Below the pieces are notes generated by a model. That model was given only the letters and a program-made list of their open reading frames with translations, was not told the DNA's origin and did not search any database. A stretch of 64,000 bases of DNA from an uncultured Anaerococcus sp. (GTDB lineage: Bacteria > Bacillota > Clostridia > Tissierellales > Peptoniphilaceae): positions 8,315 through 72,314 of the forward strand of contig NZ_CALGYW010000058.1 in assembly GCF_937934665.1 (NCBI RefSeq), given 5' to 3'. The position numbers and the translations under genes are program-made. Positions within the stretch are counted from its first letter, which is position 1; every line of letters begins with the position of its first letter. Positions 41,974 through 50,774 of this stretch are shown piece by piece.

Positions 41974-43649
41974 TGGCAAATGAAAAAAAATTAAGAGTAA
42001 TCCCTATAGGAGGATTACACGAAGTAGGAAAAAACTGTACCTTAGTTGAATACGGCAATGACATGATAATGATAGACTGTGGTCTAACATTTCCTGATGA
42101 AGAAATGTTAGGAGTAGATATAGTCATTCCAGATTTCACTTATGTAGAGGAAAATAAACATAAGCTTAGGGGTATATTTGTAACCCATGGTCACGAAGAT
42201 CACGTGGGCGCTATCCCATATTTTTTAAAGAATGTGGATACCAATGTATATTGCTCTAAATTAACAAAAGGTCTTCTTGAAAATAAATTTAAAGAACATG
42301 GTCTTAATCCTAACAAGATTAAGATGGTAAATGTCAATAATACTGTAAAAGCAGGAACTCTAAGTGCTGAATTTATAAGAGTAAGCCACTCTATTCCAGA
42401 TGCTTGTGCTATAGCAGTAAAATCACCATTAGGTACAATAATCTTTACTGGTGACTTTAAAATGGACTTTACACCAATAGATAATGACCCAACTGACATA
42501 CAAAGACTAGCTGAACTTGGAAGAAGAGGAGTACTTGCCTTATTTGCAGATTCTACAAATGTTGAAAGAGAAGGCTTCTCACTAAGCGAAAAAGTAGTAG
42601 GGGAGACTTTCGTCAATATTTTTGGCCAGGCCAAATCTAGGATAATAGTTGCAACTTTTGCTTCAAATCTTCACAGAGTTCAGCAAATAATAACCGCAGC
42701 AGAAAAATATAATAGAAAAGTTGCCCTATCAGGTAGGTCAATGTTAAATAACTTTAGAATAGCAAATGAATTAGGATATTTAAAGATAAAAAAGAATACT
42801 CTTATAGATATGAAGTCTATTAAAAAATATGCTGATGATGAATTAGTTATTCTATCAACAGGGACCCAAGGAGAACCACTAAGTGCTCTTACAAGGATGG
42901 CTAATAGAGAACATAGACAAATTTCATTAAACGAAACTGATATGGTAATCTTATCCTCATCTGCTATACCAGGCAATGAGATGGCAATAAATACTACAAT
43001 AAACAACCTAACAAAAATAGGCTGTAAGATTATTTATTCATCCCTAGCTAAGGTGCATGCTTCAGGCCACGCTTGTCAAGAAGAAATAAAACTAATGTAC
43101 CAATTGATTACACCAAAATATTTAATCCCTGCCCACGGTGAAATTAGACAACTACAAAAGCATGCTGATATCGCTAAAGATATGGGTCAGCCTAAGGAAA
43201 ATATCTTCCTATGTGAAAATGGAGATATAATTGAGTTTACTAAAAAATCAGCAGGTGTAAAGGGCAAGGTTCAAGCAGGTAATGTTCTTGTAGACGGATC
43301 TGGTATTGGTGATGTAGGTAATATAGTCCTTAAGGATAGAAAACACTTATCTGAGGACGGTCTAATGGTAGTTTCTATTACCTTTGATAGACATACCCAA
43401 GAATTATTAGCAGGTCCTGAGATAGTATCCCGTGGTTTTGTTTATGTAAAAGAAAACCAAGATATAATAGAAAATGCTAAGGATGTTGTGATAAGGTCTA
43501 TAAGTAAATGTAAGAAACAAGATATTAAGGCCTTAAGTCAAATCAAATATCAAATCAGAGAAGATTTAAAATCATATATATATAACGAACTTGGTAGAGA
43601 CCCAATGATTTTACCAGTTATATCAGAGATAGAAGATGGGAAATATTAA
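41973..43649 (+). CDS. rnj: Ribonuclease J
   Basis: A 558-aa beta-CASP ribonuclease with endo- and 5' exoribonuclease activity in RNA decay and maturation. The metallo-beta-lactamase motifs are THGHEDHVGAIPYF (about 71-84), a SHSIPDA loop, FTGDFKMDF (about 160-168) and PAHGE (about 385-389). The beta-CASP motif STGTQGEP (about 309-316) supports J1/J2 type. A C-terminal domain of about 100 residues follows. Together with the ribonuclease Y gene at 56304 it completes a Firmicutes-type mRNA-decay set. It overlaps fur by one base and the methyltransferase gene by 14 nt. Confidence 0.93.
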   Translation: MANEKKLRVIPIGGLHEVGKNCTLVEYGNDMIMIDCGLTFPDEEMLGVDIVIPDFTYVEENKHKLRGIFVTHGHEDHVGAIPYFLKNVDTNVYCSKLTKGLLENKFKEHGLNPNKIKMVNVNNTVKAGTLSAEFIRVSHSIPDACAIAVKSPLGTIIFTGDFKMDFTPIDNDPTDIQRLAELGRRGVLALFADSTNVEREGFSLSEKVVGETFVNIFGQAKSRIIVATFASNLHRVQQIITAAEKYNRKVALSGRSMLNNFRIANELGYLKIKKNTLIDMKSIKKYADDELVILSTGTQGEPLSALTRMANREHRQISLNETDMVILSSSAIPGNEMAINTTINNLTKIGCKIIYSSLAKVHASGHACQEEIKLMYQLITPKYLIPAHGEIRQLQKHADIAKDMGQPKENIFLCENGDIIEFTKKSAGVKGKVQAGNVLVDGSGIGDVGNIVLKDRKHLSEDGLMVVSITFDRHTQELLAGPEIVSRGFVYVKENQDIIENAKDVVIRSISKCKKQDIKALSQIKYQIREDLKSYIYNELGRDPMILPVISEIEDGKY

Positions 43650-44271
43650 TTATAAGCACACCTCCCTTTTCATAGAAGATTTGCTTAACGATACTGACTT
43701 TGTCGATTTGAGAAAATATGCTATAGAAAATGATGTTCCAATTATGAATAGCCAAACAAAAGAGCTTATAATCAGCATTTTGGAAATAGCAAAACCTAAA
43801 AAAATATTAGAAATAGGAACTGCTATTGGTTACTCTTCACTTTGCTTCAAAAAATATACTGGAGCAGATATCACAACTATAGAGCTAGATAAAGAAACTG
43901 CAGATATCGCTAGAGAGAATTTTAAAAAATACAATGTAGATATAAATCTAATAAATGATGATGCAATGAAAGCCTTGAGAGATATTAATCAAGGCTTTGA
44001 TTTTATTTTTATAGATGCAAATAAATCTAGATACTTAGATTATTTTAAAATAACAAGCAAGCTTCTTAACAAGGGTGGAATAATAATTGCAGATAATGTC
44101 TTATTTAGAGGTGAAGTCTCTAATGATGACATAATGGAAAAAAGAAAGAATACTTTAGTTAAAAGGCTTAGAAATTTCCTAGCCTATATTACAGATTTAG
44201 AGGATTTTACCACATCTGTAGTACCTATAGGCGATGGTCTTACTCTAAGCGTTAGGAGAGATAATGATTGA
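43636..44271 (+). CDS. YrrM/TrmR-like O-methyltransferase
   Basis: A 211-aa SAM-dependent O-methyltransferase of the YrrM family. The SAM site is KILEIGTAIGYSSLCF (about 56-71), with ITTIELDKETADIA and the metal/catalytic FIFIDANKSRYLDYF (about 123-137). Bacillus YrrM (TrmR) methylates 5-hydroxyuridine at tRNA position 34 to 5-methoxyuridine. The next gene is a U32 protein of the TrhP type, which generates 5-hydroxyuridine, so the pair is expected to make mo5U. The neighbour relation and pathway are family knowledge; tRNA specificity here is inferred. Confidence 0.85.
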   Translation: MGNINYKHTSLFIEDLLNDTDFVDLRKYAIENDVPIMNSQTKELIISILEIAKPKKILEIGTAIGYSSLCFKKYTGADITTIELDKETADIARENFKKYNVDINLINDDAMKALRDINQGFDFIFIDANKSRYLDYFKITSKLLNKGGIIIADNVLFRGEVSNDDIMEKRKNTLVKRLRNFLAYITDLEDFTTSVVPIGDGLTLSVRRDND

Positions 44272-45508
44272 TAAAAAAGTAGAATTACTAGCCCCCGCTG
44301 GGGATTTTGAAAAATTAAAAACAGCAATTAAATTTGGTGCAGATGCTGTTTATCTTGCAGGAGATAATTTTGGATTAAGAGCAAATGCAAAAAACTTTGA
44401 CAATGAAGAGTTAGAAAAAGCTGTTGCCTATGCTCACGAAAGAAACGTAAGAGTCCATGTAACTATGAATATTATGCCTCACGATGGAGACATGGATGGT
44501 ATAGTTGAGTATCTAGAAAATCTTAATACTATTGAAATAGATGCACTTATAATATCAGATCCTGGTATCTTTTCCCTTGCAAAAAAACATACAGATATTG
44601 ACTTGCACATATCTACTCAAGCTTCAGTAACAAACTCAGCTACTGTTAACTTCTGGTATGAAATGGGAGCTAAAAGAATAATTTTAGCTCGTGAGCTCTC
44701 TTTAAAAGAAATCACAGAAATTAGAAAAAATACACCAGACGATATGGAAATAGAATGCTTTATCCATGGCGCAATGTGTATTTCTTACTCAGGAAGATGC
44801 CTTTTATCAAGTTATATGACAGGTCGTGATGCCAATAGGGGGGATTGTGCACAACCATGCAGGTGGAAATACTCCCTTCAAGAAGAAACCAGACCTGGTG
44901 AGTACTTCCCTATAGAAGAAGACGGTAAAGGCGGAACCTTTATAATGAATTCTAAAGACTTATGCTTAATTGATGAAATAGATAAGTTAATAGAAGCAGG
45001 TATTGATAGTTTTAAAATTGAAGGAAGGATGAAAACTCCTTTTTATGTAGCTACTGTTATTAGATCATACAGACAAACTATAGATAGCTATTATGAAGGT
45101 AATTTTAATCAAGATATAAGTGAAAAATATTTTGATGAAATAAACAAAGCCAGCCACAGACATTTTACTAAAGGTTTCTTTTATAATAAACCAGATGAAA
45201 ATGATCAAATTTATACTACATCTTCTTATATAAGAAATTATGATTTTATAGGCATTGTAAAAGGCTATGATGAAGAATCCAAGGTGGCAACAATTGAACA
45301 AAGAAACAGGTTCTTTAAGGGTGATGAAATAGAAATTTTTGGAAATAGTAAAGATTTTTACACTTATATTGTTTCTTATATGGAAGATGAAAAAGGCGAT
45401 GAAGTAGAGATAGCTAATAGACCAAAACAAATTTTAAAAATAAAGATAGATCTACCTTTAGAAGAGGGCGACATTTTAAGAAAGAAAATAGAAGAACAAA
45501 AAAGCTAG
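44264..45508 (+). CDS. U32-family protein, TrhP-like tRNA hydroxylation protein
   Basis: A 414-aa U32-family protein. The signature is ECFIHGAMCISYSGRCLLSSY, read as a region (about 165-185), with a following GDCAQPCRWKY; these supply cysteines for an Fe-S cluster. The family includes TrhP, which with prephenate is needed to form 5-hydroxyuridine 34 in tRNA, and it is classed as a peptidase only by history. The N-terminal ELLAPAGDFEKLKTAIKFGADAVYL is standard. It follows the methyltransferase of the same pathway with an 8-nt overlap and is the last gene of the long operon from alaS, with its stop inside a terminator. Confidence 0.85.
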   Translation: MIDKKVELLAPAGDFEKLKTAIKFGADAVYLAGDNFGLRANAKNFDNEELEKAVAYAHERNVRVHVTMNIMPHDGDMDGIVEYLENLNTIEIDALIISDPGIFSLAKKHTDIDLHISTQASVTNSATVNFWYEMGAKRIILARELSLKEITEIRKNTPDDMEIECFIHGAMCISYSGRCLLSSYMTGRDANRGDCAQPCRWKYSLQEETRPGEYFPIEEDGKGGTFIMNSKDLCLIDEIDKLIEAGIDSFKIEGRMKTPFYVATVIRSYRQTIDSYYEGNFNQDISEKYFDEINKASHRHFTKGFFYNKPDENDQIYTTSSYIRNYDFIGIVKGYDEESKVATIEQRNRFFKGDEIEIFGNSKDFYTYIVSYMEDEKGDEVEIANRPKQILKIKIDLPLEEGDILRKKIEEQKS

Positions 45509-45528
45509 CCAACAGGGGCTAGCTTTTT
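45500..45528 (+). terminator. Terminator of the alaS operon
   Basis: AAAGCTAGCC (45501-45510) pairs with GGCTAGCTTT (45517-45526) around a 6-nt loop, with TTTTTAA after it. The stop of the U32 gene lies inside the left arm. Confidence 0.88.
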
Positions 45529-45538
45529 AAAATACAAA

Positions 45539-45769
45539 TTAGTCTTCAGATGGATTTTCTGAGAAGTCAGCTCTAGTTCTTCTAGCTTCTGCGCCTACGT
45601 TAGAGTTTTCATCTGCTTCATCAGAAATTGATCTAAGGTTTTCTTGGTCAGGGCTTAGTTTCTTATCTAAAGATTCACCACCAGCTTCCTTATTTTCTTC
45701 TCTTACCTTTTTATCAAGTTCATCATTACCTCTGTATTGATTTTCATTTGAAATTTTTTGATTTGCCAT
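45539..45769 (-). CDS. Small hydrophilic acidic protein, unknown
   Basis: A 76-aa protein almost entirely of Glu, Asp, Asn, Lys, Arg and Ser, with no Cys, Trp or hydrophobic core; I expect it to be disordered. A strong AAAAGGAGAT ribosome site and its own well-formed promoter (45812-45840) say that it is a real gene. Composition resembles small stress-type proteins of Gram-positive bacteria, but I recognise no family. It stands convergent to the U32 gene and downstream of pepT, both on the opposite side of the terminator. Function is unknown. Confidence 0.7.
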   Translation of the reverse strand: MANQKISNENQYRGNDELDKKVREENKEAGGESLDKKLSPDQENLRSISDEADENSNVGAEARRTRADFSENPSED

Positions 45770-45811
45770 AATATCTCCTTTTTTAATGATTTATATATTT
45801 CCTATATAATT

Positions 45812-45840
45812 ATGATAACATATTTTTAGAAAATTTACAA
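45812..45840 (-). promoter_or_regulatory. Promoter for the small acidic protein
   Basis: On the - strand TTGTAA (45835-45840) and TATCAT (45812-45817) with a 17-nt spacer, four and five matches to the consensus. It lies just after the pepT stop and feeds only the small gene. Confidence 0.6.
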
Positions 45841-45848
45841 TCCTTTTC

Positions 45849-47069
45849 TTAGTTGGCTTCTTCTACTAACCTTATTATTTCTATAATTACCTCGCTTGCT
45901 TTTTTCATATGCTCTATTGGGATTAGTTCATATATACCATGAAAATTCATTCCACCAGTGAATATATTTGGACAAGGTAATCCCATAAATGATAATTTGG
46001 AACCATCTGTTCCGCCTCTAATAGGGCTTATAAGAGGTTTTATTCCTAGGTTTTCCATAGCCTTTTTTGCATTGTTTACTATATCCATGTGATCTTTTAT
46101 GATATCACCCATATTGTAGTAGCTATCAGAAATTTTTATATCTACGATATTACCATATTTTTTATTTAAGAAAGCAGCATTTTCTTTAATTTCTTCTTTC
46201 ATTTGTTCAAAAACTTCTCTATCATGGTCACGAATGATATAATCCATTTTTGTAGTTTCAATATCACCGCTTATATTTATAAGATGAAAAAATCCCTCAT
46301 AGCCTTCTGTATGTTCAGGACGTCTTACATAGCCCAACAGTCTATCAAATTCATTTGCAACTGTTATAGAGTTAATCATTGTGTTTTTAGCTGATCCTGG
46401 GTGGATTGATTTACCGTGGATTGTAACTTTAGCATCAGCTGCATTAAATGATTCATATTCAAGTTCTCCAAGAATACCACCATCTATAGTATAAGCAAAA
46501 TCAGCATCAAATTTTTCTACATCAAAACTGTCACATCCAGTTCCAATTTCTTCATCTGGAGTAAAGGCAATACTAATATCTCCATGCTTAAAATCATCAT
46601 TATTTACTATATACTCACAAGCATTCATTATAGCAGCAATTCCAGCTTTATCATCTGCACCAAGGAGAGACTCACCTCTAGTAGTAATTAATGTAGTTCC
46701 TTTAAGCTTATCTAAATAAGGAAAATCTTCTACTTTTATGGATTTTTCCTCGCTTAGTTTGATATCTCCACCTTTATAATTTATTATCAGGGGATTATCG
46801 ATTTTACCATACATCTCTGGAGATGTGTCCATATGAGAAATAAAACCGATTTTAGGTAGGCTTTTACTAGTATTAGCTGGGATTTTTGCAAATACAAATC
46901 CTTCATAGTTAATTTCGGCTTTTATACCTAAGTCTAATAATTCCTTTTTAAGTTCTTTAGCAAGCACTAACTGTCCTTCAGTCGATGGTTTTTGTACTTC
47001 ACCCTTTTCTGGATTACTTTTAGTATCAAATGAAATATACTTTAAAAAACGTTTTGTTAAATTTTCCAT
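45849..47069 (-). CDS. pepT: Peptidase T (tripeptide aminopeptidase)
   Basis: A 406-aa M20 metallopeptidase that releases the N-terminal residue from tripeptides. Unlike the degenerate gene at 32, its metal site is complete: SHMDTSPE (about residues 80-87), LLGADDKAG (about 139-147), PDEEIGTG (about 176-183), TIDGG and the C-terminal NFHGIYE (about 379-385). The ATG at 47069 follows AAGGAG, preferred to a GTG two codons upstream. The gene is transcribed leftward, divergent from dut. A consensus -10 (TATAAT, 47088-47093 on the - strand) lies upstream, with no clear -35. Confidence 0.94.
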   Translation of the reverse strand: MENLTKRFLKYISFDTKSNPEKGEVQKPSTEGQLVLAKELKKELLDLGIKAEINYEGFVFAKIPANTSKSLPKIGFISHMDTSPEMYGKIDNPLIINYKGGDIKLSEEKSIKVEDFPYLDKLKGTTLITTRGESLLGADDKAGIAAIMNACEYIVNNDDFKHGDISIAFTPDEEIGTGCDSFDVEKFDADFAYTIDGGILGELEYESFNAADAKVTIHGKSIHPGSAKNTMINSITVANEFDRLLGYVRRPEHTEGYEGFFHLINISGDIETTKMDYIIRDHDREVFEQMKEEIKENAAFLNKKYGNIVDIKISDSYYNMGDIIKDHMDIVNNAKKAMENLGIKPLISPIRGGTDGSKLSFMGLPCPNIFTGGMNFHGIYELIPIEHMKKASEVIIEIIRLVEEAN

Positions 47070-47100
47070 AAACACTCCTTTACATATATTATACTTGCAA

Positions 47101-47129
47101 TTGTAATATGTGGCTAAAATTGGTATATT
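47101..47129 (+). promoter_or_regulatory. Promoter for dut
   Basis: TTGTAA (47101-47106) and TATATT (47124-47129) with a 17-nt spacer, 19 nt before the dut start; a GAAGGTGAG ribosome site follows. It shares the intergenic region with the divergent pepT -10 box. Confidence 0.55.
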
Positions 47130-47148
47130 AATTTAAGAAGGTGAGTAA

Positions 47149-47583
47149 ATGAAAAAGAATATTTTAAAGATAAAAACAGACGGAAAAATTCCAGCTTATG
47201 CAACGGAGCATTCTGCTGGTATAGATTTATATTGTAAAAGTGATGATAAAATTATTATAAAACCTAAGGAGACCCAAAAGATTCATACAGGTATTTATGT
47301 AGAGATTCCTGAAGGATATTTTGGTGCAGTTTATCCAAGATCTTCAACAGGAGTAAAAAAACACCTTATGCTTGCAAACTCCGTAGGTATAATTGACTCT
47401 GACTATAGGGGTGAGTTAATGATATTTTTCTATAATTATGGTGAAGAAGACCAAGTTATAGAAAATGGTGATAGACTTGCCCAACTAGTAATAACACCAT
47501 ATCTAAAATGTGAAATTAAAAAAGTGGATGACCTTGCTGAAAGTGAAAGAGGTAAGGGCGGATTCGGTTCAACTGGTAAGTAA
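47149..47583 (+). CDS. dut: dUTP diphosphatase
   Basis: A 144-aa trimeric dUTPase that hydrolyses dUTP to dUMP, keeping uracil out of DNA and supplying thymidylate synthesis. The five motifs are in order: HSAGIDLYC (motif 1, about 21-29), PRSSTGVK (motif 2, about 64-71), NSVGIIDSDYRGE (motif 3, about 80-92), RLAQLVI (motif 4, about 107-113) and RGKGGFGSTG (motif 5, about 134-143). It works alongside ung (28885) in uracil control. It has its own promoter and is followed 4 nt later by the SUOX-like membrane gene. Confidence 0.95.
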   Translation: MKKNILKIKTDGKIPAYATEHSAGIDLYCKSDDKIIIKPKETQKIHTGIYVEIPEGYFGAVYPRSSTGVKKHLMLANSVGIIDSDYRGELMIFFYNYGEEDQVIENGDRLAQLVITPYLKCEIKKVDDLAESERGKGGFGSTGK

Positions 47584-47587
47584 GACT

Positions 47588-48106
47588 ATGAATAAATTTT
47601 TGAGGAAAAATAAGTATAACCTATATCTTTTAGTTATAGGACTTGTTTTAATATTATTCTTAGGTATCTTTGCAAAATCAAAAATAGATAATTCCAAGAT
47701 GGCTAAGTATGATAATGATATAGTCATAATTAAGGGAAATGGTGATGAAATAAAATCTTTTTCCATAAAGGAACTTACAAAACTTGCTAGTAAGAAAGAC
47801 GTGTATGTAAATAATGGTCTAGAAAAAGTAAAAATTGAGGGCGTATCACTTGAAAAACTAGTAGGAAATCTTGATTATAATTTAAGAGAGAGACCAATAA
47901 TATCTATTGAAGATACAGATGGCAACTCAAGTAGATTTCCAATGTCAATCGCCCTAGAAGTTGATAGAGTCTACTTGGTTTATAAAATAGATGGAGAACC
48001 AGTATCAGAGTATAATCCTTCTTATGGTACGCTTGCTATAATAGATACAACTACCAAGAGTGCTAATAGCTGGATTACAAATGTAAAAACTCTTAATATT
48101 CAATAA
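47588..48106 (+). CDS. Membrane-anchored SUOX-fold-like protein
   Basis: A 172-aa protein with one N-terminal membrane anchor (about 14-31) and an extracytoplasmic domain. The domain resembles the molybdopterin-binding sulfite-oxidase fold found in small secreted proteins: FSIKELTKLASKKDVYVNNG parallels the hallmark of a beta strand, then V(K)IEGVSLEKLV (about 83-94), a repeat-like region, and a final TTKSANSWITNVKTL (about 154-168). The domain is short and lacks a recognisable Mo-pterin cysteine, so binding of molybdopterin is unlikely. The ATG at 47588 is chosen, 4 nt after dut. Function is unknown. Confidence 0.55.
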   Translation: MNKFLRKNKYNLYLLVIGLVLILFLGIFAKSKIDNSKMAKYDNDIVIIKGNGDEIKSFSIKELTKLASKKDVYVNNGLEKVKIEGVSLEKLVGNLDYNLRERPIISIEDTDGNSSRFPMSIALEVDRVYLVYKIDGEPVSEYNPSYGTLAIIDTTTKSANSWITNVKTLNIQ

Positions 48107-48143
48107 AAAAGCTGTTGCATTAATTGTAACAGTTTATTTTATT
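48107..48143 (+). terminator. Terminator after the SUOX-like gene
   Basis: An 11-bp stem (48109-48119 with 48125-48135, two G-U pairs) closes a TTAAT loop and is followed by ATTTTATT. mutS begins 30 nt farther. Confidence 0.75.
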
Positions 48144-48164
48144 AAAATAGAAATTAGGTAAATA

Positions 48165-50774
48165 ATGACTAGTAAATTTAAATACGAAAAATTAACACCA
48201 ATGTTAAAGCATTATGTAGATGTCAAAAATGACTTTAAAGATGCACTTTTACTATATAGAGTTGGTGATTTTTATGAAACATTTTTTGATGATGCAATTA
48301 TAACAGCCAAAGTTTTATCTCTTACCTTAACAGGTAAGGAGTGTGGCCATGTCGATAGGGCGCCTATGTGTGGCGTCCCACACCATGTTATAGATACTTA
48401 TGTGAATAGGCTTGTAAAAAAGGGTTATAAAGTAGCCTTATGTGACCAGATAGAAGATCCAAAAGAGGCAAAGGGTCTTGTAAAAAGAGCCATTACCAGA
48501 GTAATTACTCCTGGTACCCTTACGGATATTGAAAGTCTTGAAAATAAGGAAAATAATTATCTCTTATCAATTTTTGAAAACGACTATGGACTTGCTATGG
48601 CCTATTGTGATATTTCCACAGGTAAGCTTGTAGGTCTTGAAATAAAAACCTTGAGTGAAAATATAGGGAAAAAATCAATTGATCAAATAGAAAAGATAAA
48701 TCCCTCTGAAATAGTTTTATCAAGTAATTTTAAAAATGAAGATATAAAAAAATATCTGAATCTTAACAATCAAATATTTATAAACTATATTGATTTTACT
48801 ACTGACTATGATAATAGGGTTAAAACTGTAAATACTTATCTTGGAAAGGATAATTTACAAAAAATAAAGGATAAAAGACTTATAATTATAGCCTTGGCCA
48901 ATCTTTTAGATTATATTTATAAATACTATGAAAATAAACTTGACCATATAAACAAACTTGAGATAATTAAAATAAATGATTATATGGAAATTGAGGCTAA
49001 TACAAGGAAGAACTTAGAGCTTACAAGAAATTTATCAACAAATAAAAAAGAAAATACTCTAATTAGTATCCTAGACAAAGCTGATACAGTTATGGGTTCT
49101 AGAATGATACATGATTGGCTAGAAAGACCTCTTATTGATAAGGAAAAAATAAATAGAAGGTTAGACCTTGTAGATGGTTTTTATAAGGATGGTATTCTTT
49201 CAAGAAACGTTTCTAACCTACTAGATAACGTATACGATCTTGAGAGGATTCTTGCGAAAATTTCTTATAAAAGATCCAATGCCAGAGATTTAATAACACT
49301 AAAAAATTCTTTAAAAGATATACCAGCTTTAAAAGAAATACTAATAGGATCGTCAAATGAGTTGATAAGAAATCTGGGAATAAATCTACCCGATATAGAA
49401 GATGTTTATGAGCTAATAGATAAATCGATAGTTGATGAGCCTCCTATAACTATAACTGAAGGAGGAATAATAAAATCTGGATTTAATAAAGAGCTAGATA
49501 ATCTAAAAGAAATGGCTAATAATGCAGAAAATGAGCTTTTAGACTATGAAAAAAAGCAAAGAGAAATAACCGGAATTAAAAATCTTAAAGTCATATATAA
49601 TAAAAATAATGGTTACTCAATTGAGGTTACAAAGGCTAATACTGACAAGGTAGATCCATCTTATATTAGAAAGCAAACCTTGAAAAATCAAGAAAGATAT
49701 ACGACAGAAGATCTCGAAAAAATATCATCTATGATTTTAAATGGTAAAGAAAATATTAATGAACTTGAATATAATATTTTTACTAAAGTTATCGAAAAAA
49801 TCCTAGATTCAACAATAAAGCTACAAAATCTTTCTAAAATGATAGCTAACATTGATAGTTTAAATTCCTTAGCTAAGATAGCCCATGCCTATTCTTACTG
49901 TCGACCTGAAATAACTGATTCTAATGAGATTTATATAAAAGATGGAAGACATCCAGTAATAGAGTTAAATCTTAATGAAAATGAATTTATAGCCAATGAT
50001 ACCAATATAGGTGAAGATAATAACCTTATTCAAATAATAACAGGTCCAAATATGGCTGGTAAGTCCACTTATATGAGGCAAATGGCTCTTATAATAATTA
50101 TGGCTCAAATTGGGTCCTTTGTACCAGCTACTAGTGCTAAAATAGGTATTTGCGATAAAATTTTCACTAGGATTGGGGCGAGCGATAATATTTCAAAAGG
50201 TGAGTCTACCTTTATGCTCGAGATGAATGAGGTATCTAATATTATTAAAAATTCTACAGATAAATCCTTTGTGATCTTAGATGAGGTAGGTAGGGGTACA
50301 AGTTCTGATGACGGCCTAAGTATAGCTATGGCCCTTGTTGAATATCTTTCAAAACATAAAAAAGTTAAAACGGTTTTTGCCACCCACTTCCATGAGCTAA
50401 CAATACTTGAAAACGAATTATCTAACGTGAAAAATCTTAAAATAGAAATACTAGAGGAAGATAATAACTTAGTATTTTTAAGAAAAATCAAAGAAGGAAA
50501 ATCAGATAGATCTTATGGTATAGAGGTTGCCAAGTTAAGTGGTCTACCAGATGAAATCCTAGATAATGCAAAAAATATCATGGATAAACTATCAAATGAA
50601 GATTTTTTTGAAATAAATAAGAGCGAAGAGATCAAAAATTCCCTAGATGACATTAAGGATAAAAAGATAGAGGATTTAAAAGATTTATCAAAAAAACTAA
50701 ATATCAACGAGTTAACACCATTAGAAGCTTTGAATAAACTTAATATTCTAATAGAAAAAATAGGGGAGATATAA
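48165..50774 (+). CDS. mutS: DNA mismatch repair protein MutS
   Basis: An 869-aa mismatch sensor. The N-terminal mismatch-recognition domain has LLYRVGDFYETFFDDA with the Phe-x-Glu mismatch wedge, and the ATPase domain has GPNMAGKSTYMRQ (about 628-640), SNIIKNSTDKSFVILDEVGRGTSSDDG, read as a region, and the composite-site TFATHFHEL. Lever and clamp domains lie between. All ATPase motifs are intact, so sliding-clamp formation should work. Its start has only a weak GGTAAAT ribosome site. It overlaps mutL by one base. Confidence 0.95.
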   Translation: MTSKFKYEKLTPMLKHYVDVKNDFKDALLLYRVGDFYETFFDDAIITAKVLSLTLTGKECGHVDRAPMCGVPHHVIDTYVNRLVKKGYKVALCDQIEDPKEAKGLVKRAITRVITPGTLTDIESLENKENNYLLSIFENDYGLAMAYCDISTGKLVGLEIKTLSENIGKKSIDQIEKINPSEIVLSSNFKNEDIKKYLNLNNQIFINYIDFTTDYDNRVKTVNTYLGKDNLQKIKDKRLIIIALANLLDYIYKYYENKLDHINKLEIIKINDYMEIEANTRKNLELTRNLSTNKKENTLISILDKADTVMGSRMIHDWLERPLIDKEKINRRLDLVDGFYKDGILSRNVSNLLDNVYDLERILAKISYKRSNARDLITLKNSLKDIPALKEILIGSSNELIRNLGINLPDIEDVYELIDKSIVDEPPITITEGGIIKSGFNKELDNLKEMANNAENELLDYEKKQREITGIKNLKVIYNKNNGYSIEVTKANTDKVDPSYIRKQTLKNQERYTTEDLEKISSMILNGKENINELEYNIFTKVIEKILDSTIKLQNLSKMIANIDSLNSLAKIAHAYSYCRPEITDSNEIYIKDGRHPVIELNLNENEFIANDTNIGEDNNLIQIITGPNMAGKSTYMRQMALIIIMAQIGSFVPATSAKIGICDKIFTRIGASDNISKGESTFMLEMNEVSNIIKNSTDKSFVILDEVGRGTSSDDGLSIAMALVEYLSKHKKVKTVFATHFHELTILENELSNVKNLKIEILEEDNNLVFLRKIKEGKSDRSYGIEVAKLSGLPDEILDNAKNIMDKLSNEDFFEINKSEEIKNSLDDIKDKKIEDLKDLSKKLNINELTPLEALNKLNILIEKIGEI

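Noticed and set aside
48109..48135. Second copy of the CTGTTGCA element tip near mutS
   Set aside because: The octamer occurs inside an ordinary terminator stem with no partner end nearby, so coincidence is more likely.
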